NCBI RefSeq assembly: GCF_016907715.1 | Contig: NZ_JAFBCM010000001.1 | Coordinates: 8,285,420-8,349,419 of the forward strand | Reading direction: 5' to 3' | Source of the DNA: Tenggerimyces flavus | Lineage (GTDB): Bacteria > Actinomycetota > Actinomycetes > Propionibacteriales > Actinopolymorphaceae | DNA length: 64,000 nucleotides | Shown here: in pieces, positions 62,745 through 64,000 of the stretch | How positions within the stretch are numbered: position 1 is the stretch's first letter | Layout: each line of letters starts with the position of its first letter | Notes under the pieces: generated by a model | Database searches by the model: none | What the model was told of the DNA's origin: nothing | The model's input: the letters and a program-made list of their open reading frames with translations, nothing else | Position numbers and translations under genes: made by a program

Positions 62745-63700
62745 GGTCCGTCCAGTGTCTCTCCGAGGATCTCGGCCAGGCGCGGGGGGTCGATGTTGCC
62801 ACCGGAGACGACCGCGACGACGTCGCCAGGCGGGAGCGAGCCGGAGTGGGCGAGGTAGGCAGCGACGGCGATCGCGCCGCCCGGCTCGGCGACGAGCCGG
62901 GACTCGGTCGCGAGCGTACGGACGGCGTGCCGGATCTGGTCCTCGGTCACGGTCAGGACCCCGTCGACCCGTTCGCGGATGTGGGCCAGCGTGAGCTCGC
63001 TGACGCCGACGCGGACCGAGTCGGCGATCGTCCGGTACGTACGGTCGACGGGCCAGGTGACGCGTTCGCCCACCTCGAGGCTCTCCTGGAGCTCGGCGGC
63101 GAACTTGGGCTCGACCGCGATGACCCTGGTCTCCGGGGAGAGCGCCTTGACGGCGGTCGCGATCCCCGACACGAGGCCGCCGCCACCCGTCGGCACGAGC
63201 ACGGTCCCGGCCGACGGCAGATCCACGAGGATCTCCAGGCCGATCGTCCCCTGCCCCGCGATGACGTCCGGGTGGTCGAACGGCGGAACGATGACGTACC
63301 CGTGCTCCTCGGCCAGCGCGAGGGTGCGCGGCTCGCGGTCCTGCGGAGGCACGATCACGACCTCGGCCCCGAGAGCACGAGTGCGCTCGACCTTGACCCG
63401 AGGGCTGCCCTCGGGCATGACCGCGACGGCCTTGACGCCGTAGTGCCGGGCAGCGAGCGCGGTGGCCTGCGCGTGGTTGCCGCTGGAATGGCTGATGATT
63501 CCCCTGGCGCGGACCTCGGGCGCGAGCTTGCCGACGGCGTTCAGCGCGCCGCGGATCTTGAAGGCGCCGATGACCTGCAGGTTCTCCGGTTTGAGCCAGA
63601 GCCGGTCCGCCCAGAGGGTGGGAACGAGCGGGGTACGGACGATGCCGCCCCGGATCCGTTCAGCGGCGGCCTGGACATCGGCGAGGCTGATCAGCGTCAC
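62741..63700 (-). CDS. threonine/serine dehydratase-like PLP enzyme
   Basis: A 319-residue fold-type II PLP enzyme. QVIGAFKIRGALNAVGKLA (about 43-61) holds the PLP lysine, ISHSSGNHAQATALAARHYG (about 69-88) the substrate loop, VLVPTGGGGLVSGIATAVKA (about 168-187) the phosphate-binding glycine loop. No ACT regulatory domain follows, so it is the catabolic or promiscuous type. GTG 63700 (VTLISLADVQAAAERI) fits homologues; an ATG at 63754 is in frame but longer than the family. Could also be a serine racemase-like enzyme. Confidence 0.82.
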   Translation of the reverse strand: MTLISLADVQAAAERIRGGIVRTPLVPTLWADRLWLKPENLQVIGAFKIRGALNAVGKLAPEVRARGIISHSSGNHAQATALAARHYGVKAVAVMPEGSPRVKVERTRALGAEVVIVPPQDREPRTLALAEEHGYVIVPPFDHPDVIAGQGTIGLEILVDLPSAGTVLVPTGGGGLVSGIATAVKALSPETRVIAVEPKFAAELQESLEVGERVTWPVDRTYRTIADSVRVGVSELTLAHIRERVDGVLTVTEDQIRHAVRTLATESRLVAEPGGAIAVAAYLAHSGSLPPGDVVAVVSGGNIDPPRLAEILGETLDGP

Positions 63701-63810
63701 ATCGCGACCGTACCGGTCTCTACCCGAGATGAGTTCGCCCGACCTTGCAACCATTCGCGGGCTACGCTCGTTCTTACGGGGCATGGAGTGAGAAGGGAAA
63801 GGTCAGGCTA

Positions 63811-64000
63811 GTGCAGCGAGCTTTGCCGATTCTGATCCTGGTCGCGCTGGCGATCTACTGCCTCGTGGACGTGGTGCAGAGCCCGGCCGACCGTGTGCGC
63901 ACGATGCCACGCTGGGCGTGGGCGCTGGTGATCGTGGCGATCCCGCTGATCGGGTCGATCGGCTGGCTGGTGGCCGGCCGACCGCGCAACGACCGCGCGC
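63811..64000 (+). CDS. PLDc_N-domain-like membrane protein (partial)
   Basis: GTG 63811 follows a GAAGGGAAAGG ribosome site and opens VQRALPILILVALAIYCLVD, then VVQSPADRVRTMPRWAWALV and a second hydrophobic helix ending GSIGWLVAGRPRN. The two-helix pattern with a short loop matches the PLD nuclease N-terminal domain proteins of Actinobacteria. The frame is still open at the window end. Confidence 0.75.
   Translation, partial: MQRALPILILVALAIYCLVDVVQSPADRVRTMPRWAWALVIVAIPLIGSIGWLVAGRPRNDRA

Overview
The window is a 64 kb chromosomal stretch from a very GC-rich actinobacterium. Evidence is the strong G/C bias at third codon positions, frequent GTG and TTG starts, ATGA/GTGA stop-start overlaps, a 14-subunit NADH dehydrogenase operon coupled to menaquinone genes, and families typical of Actinobacteria (DUF1707, DUF4229, peptidase inhibitor I36). 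The lineage is probably in or near the Propionibacteriales (Kribbella/Actinopolymorpha-like); that is inference from gene content only. I saw no rRNA, tRNA, CRISPR array or intact transposase gene.

Layout. (1) 1-4138: end of a sugar-uptake and catabolic operon: solute-binding protein (cut by the window edge), GH36-type alpha-galactosidase, mutarotase-like protein, and a short SDR lacking its NNAG segment. (2) 4140-7550: a DUF1707 membrane protein, a MOSC protein, and a two-gene AAA15 ATPase + RloB pair resembling AbiL/RloAB phage defence. (3) 7551-27634, all on the minus strand: a geranylgeranyl-reductase/MenJ-like gene, then nuoA-N, then a polyprenyl diphosphate synthase. The operon carries two adjacent, complete nuoF genes. 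(4) 27635-28861: intergenic region with one small gene, two palindromic elements and a frameshifted DUF433/DUF5615 toxin-antitoxin relic. (5) 28882-48721: menaquinone genes menG, menF, menD, menC, menE and menA, interleaved with PIG-L, VIT (frameshifted), GNAT, GH3, I36 inhibitor, hemolysin III, ABC-F and other genes. With the Nuo complex, MenJ-like reductase and prenyl synthase, most of a menaquinone-linked respiratory chain is here; menB and menH are not. (6) 48689-55887, minus strand: a seven-gene catabolic operon (M24 protein, 2-oxo acid dehydrogenase E1 alpha and beta, amidohydrolase, bicupin, atypical SDR, hydroxyisobutyrate-dehydrogenase-like enzyme), divergent from an XRE-cupin regulator. 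(7) 56623-58157: an AbiE toxin-antitoxin module with a large operator. (8) 58173-64000: a cysteine-metabolism PLP pair, a secreted RTX-repeat protein, small membrane proteins, a threonine-dehydratase-like gene, and the start of a PLDc_N-like protein.

The least expected signals are non-coding. At least four families of short palindromic or inverted-repeat elements lie between genes. One family shares TGATCATGTA-type palindromes (7551-7783, 47644-47775 and a variant at 28242-28323). One 58-bp hairpin is present twice with its loop inverted (28167-28224, 53514-53571). A roughly 90-100 bp element has shared ends (25593-25678 inside the nuo operon, and 37138-37236). A 183-bp MITE-like element sits upstream of nuoA. 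The hairpin at 53514 is flanked by a perfect 33-bp direct repeat that duplicates the E1 alpha/E1 beta junction, a record of how these elements spread without breaking the operon.
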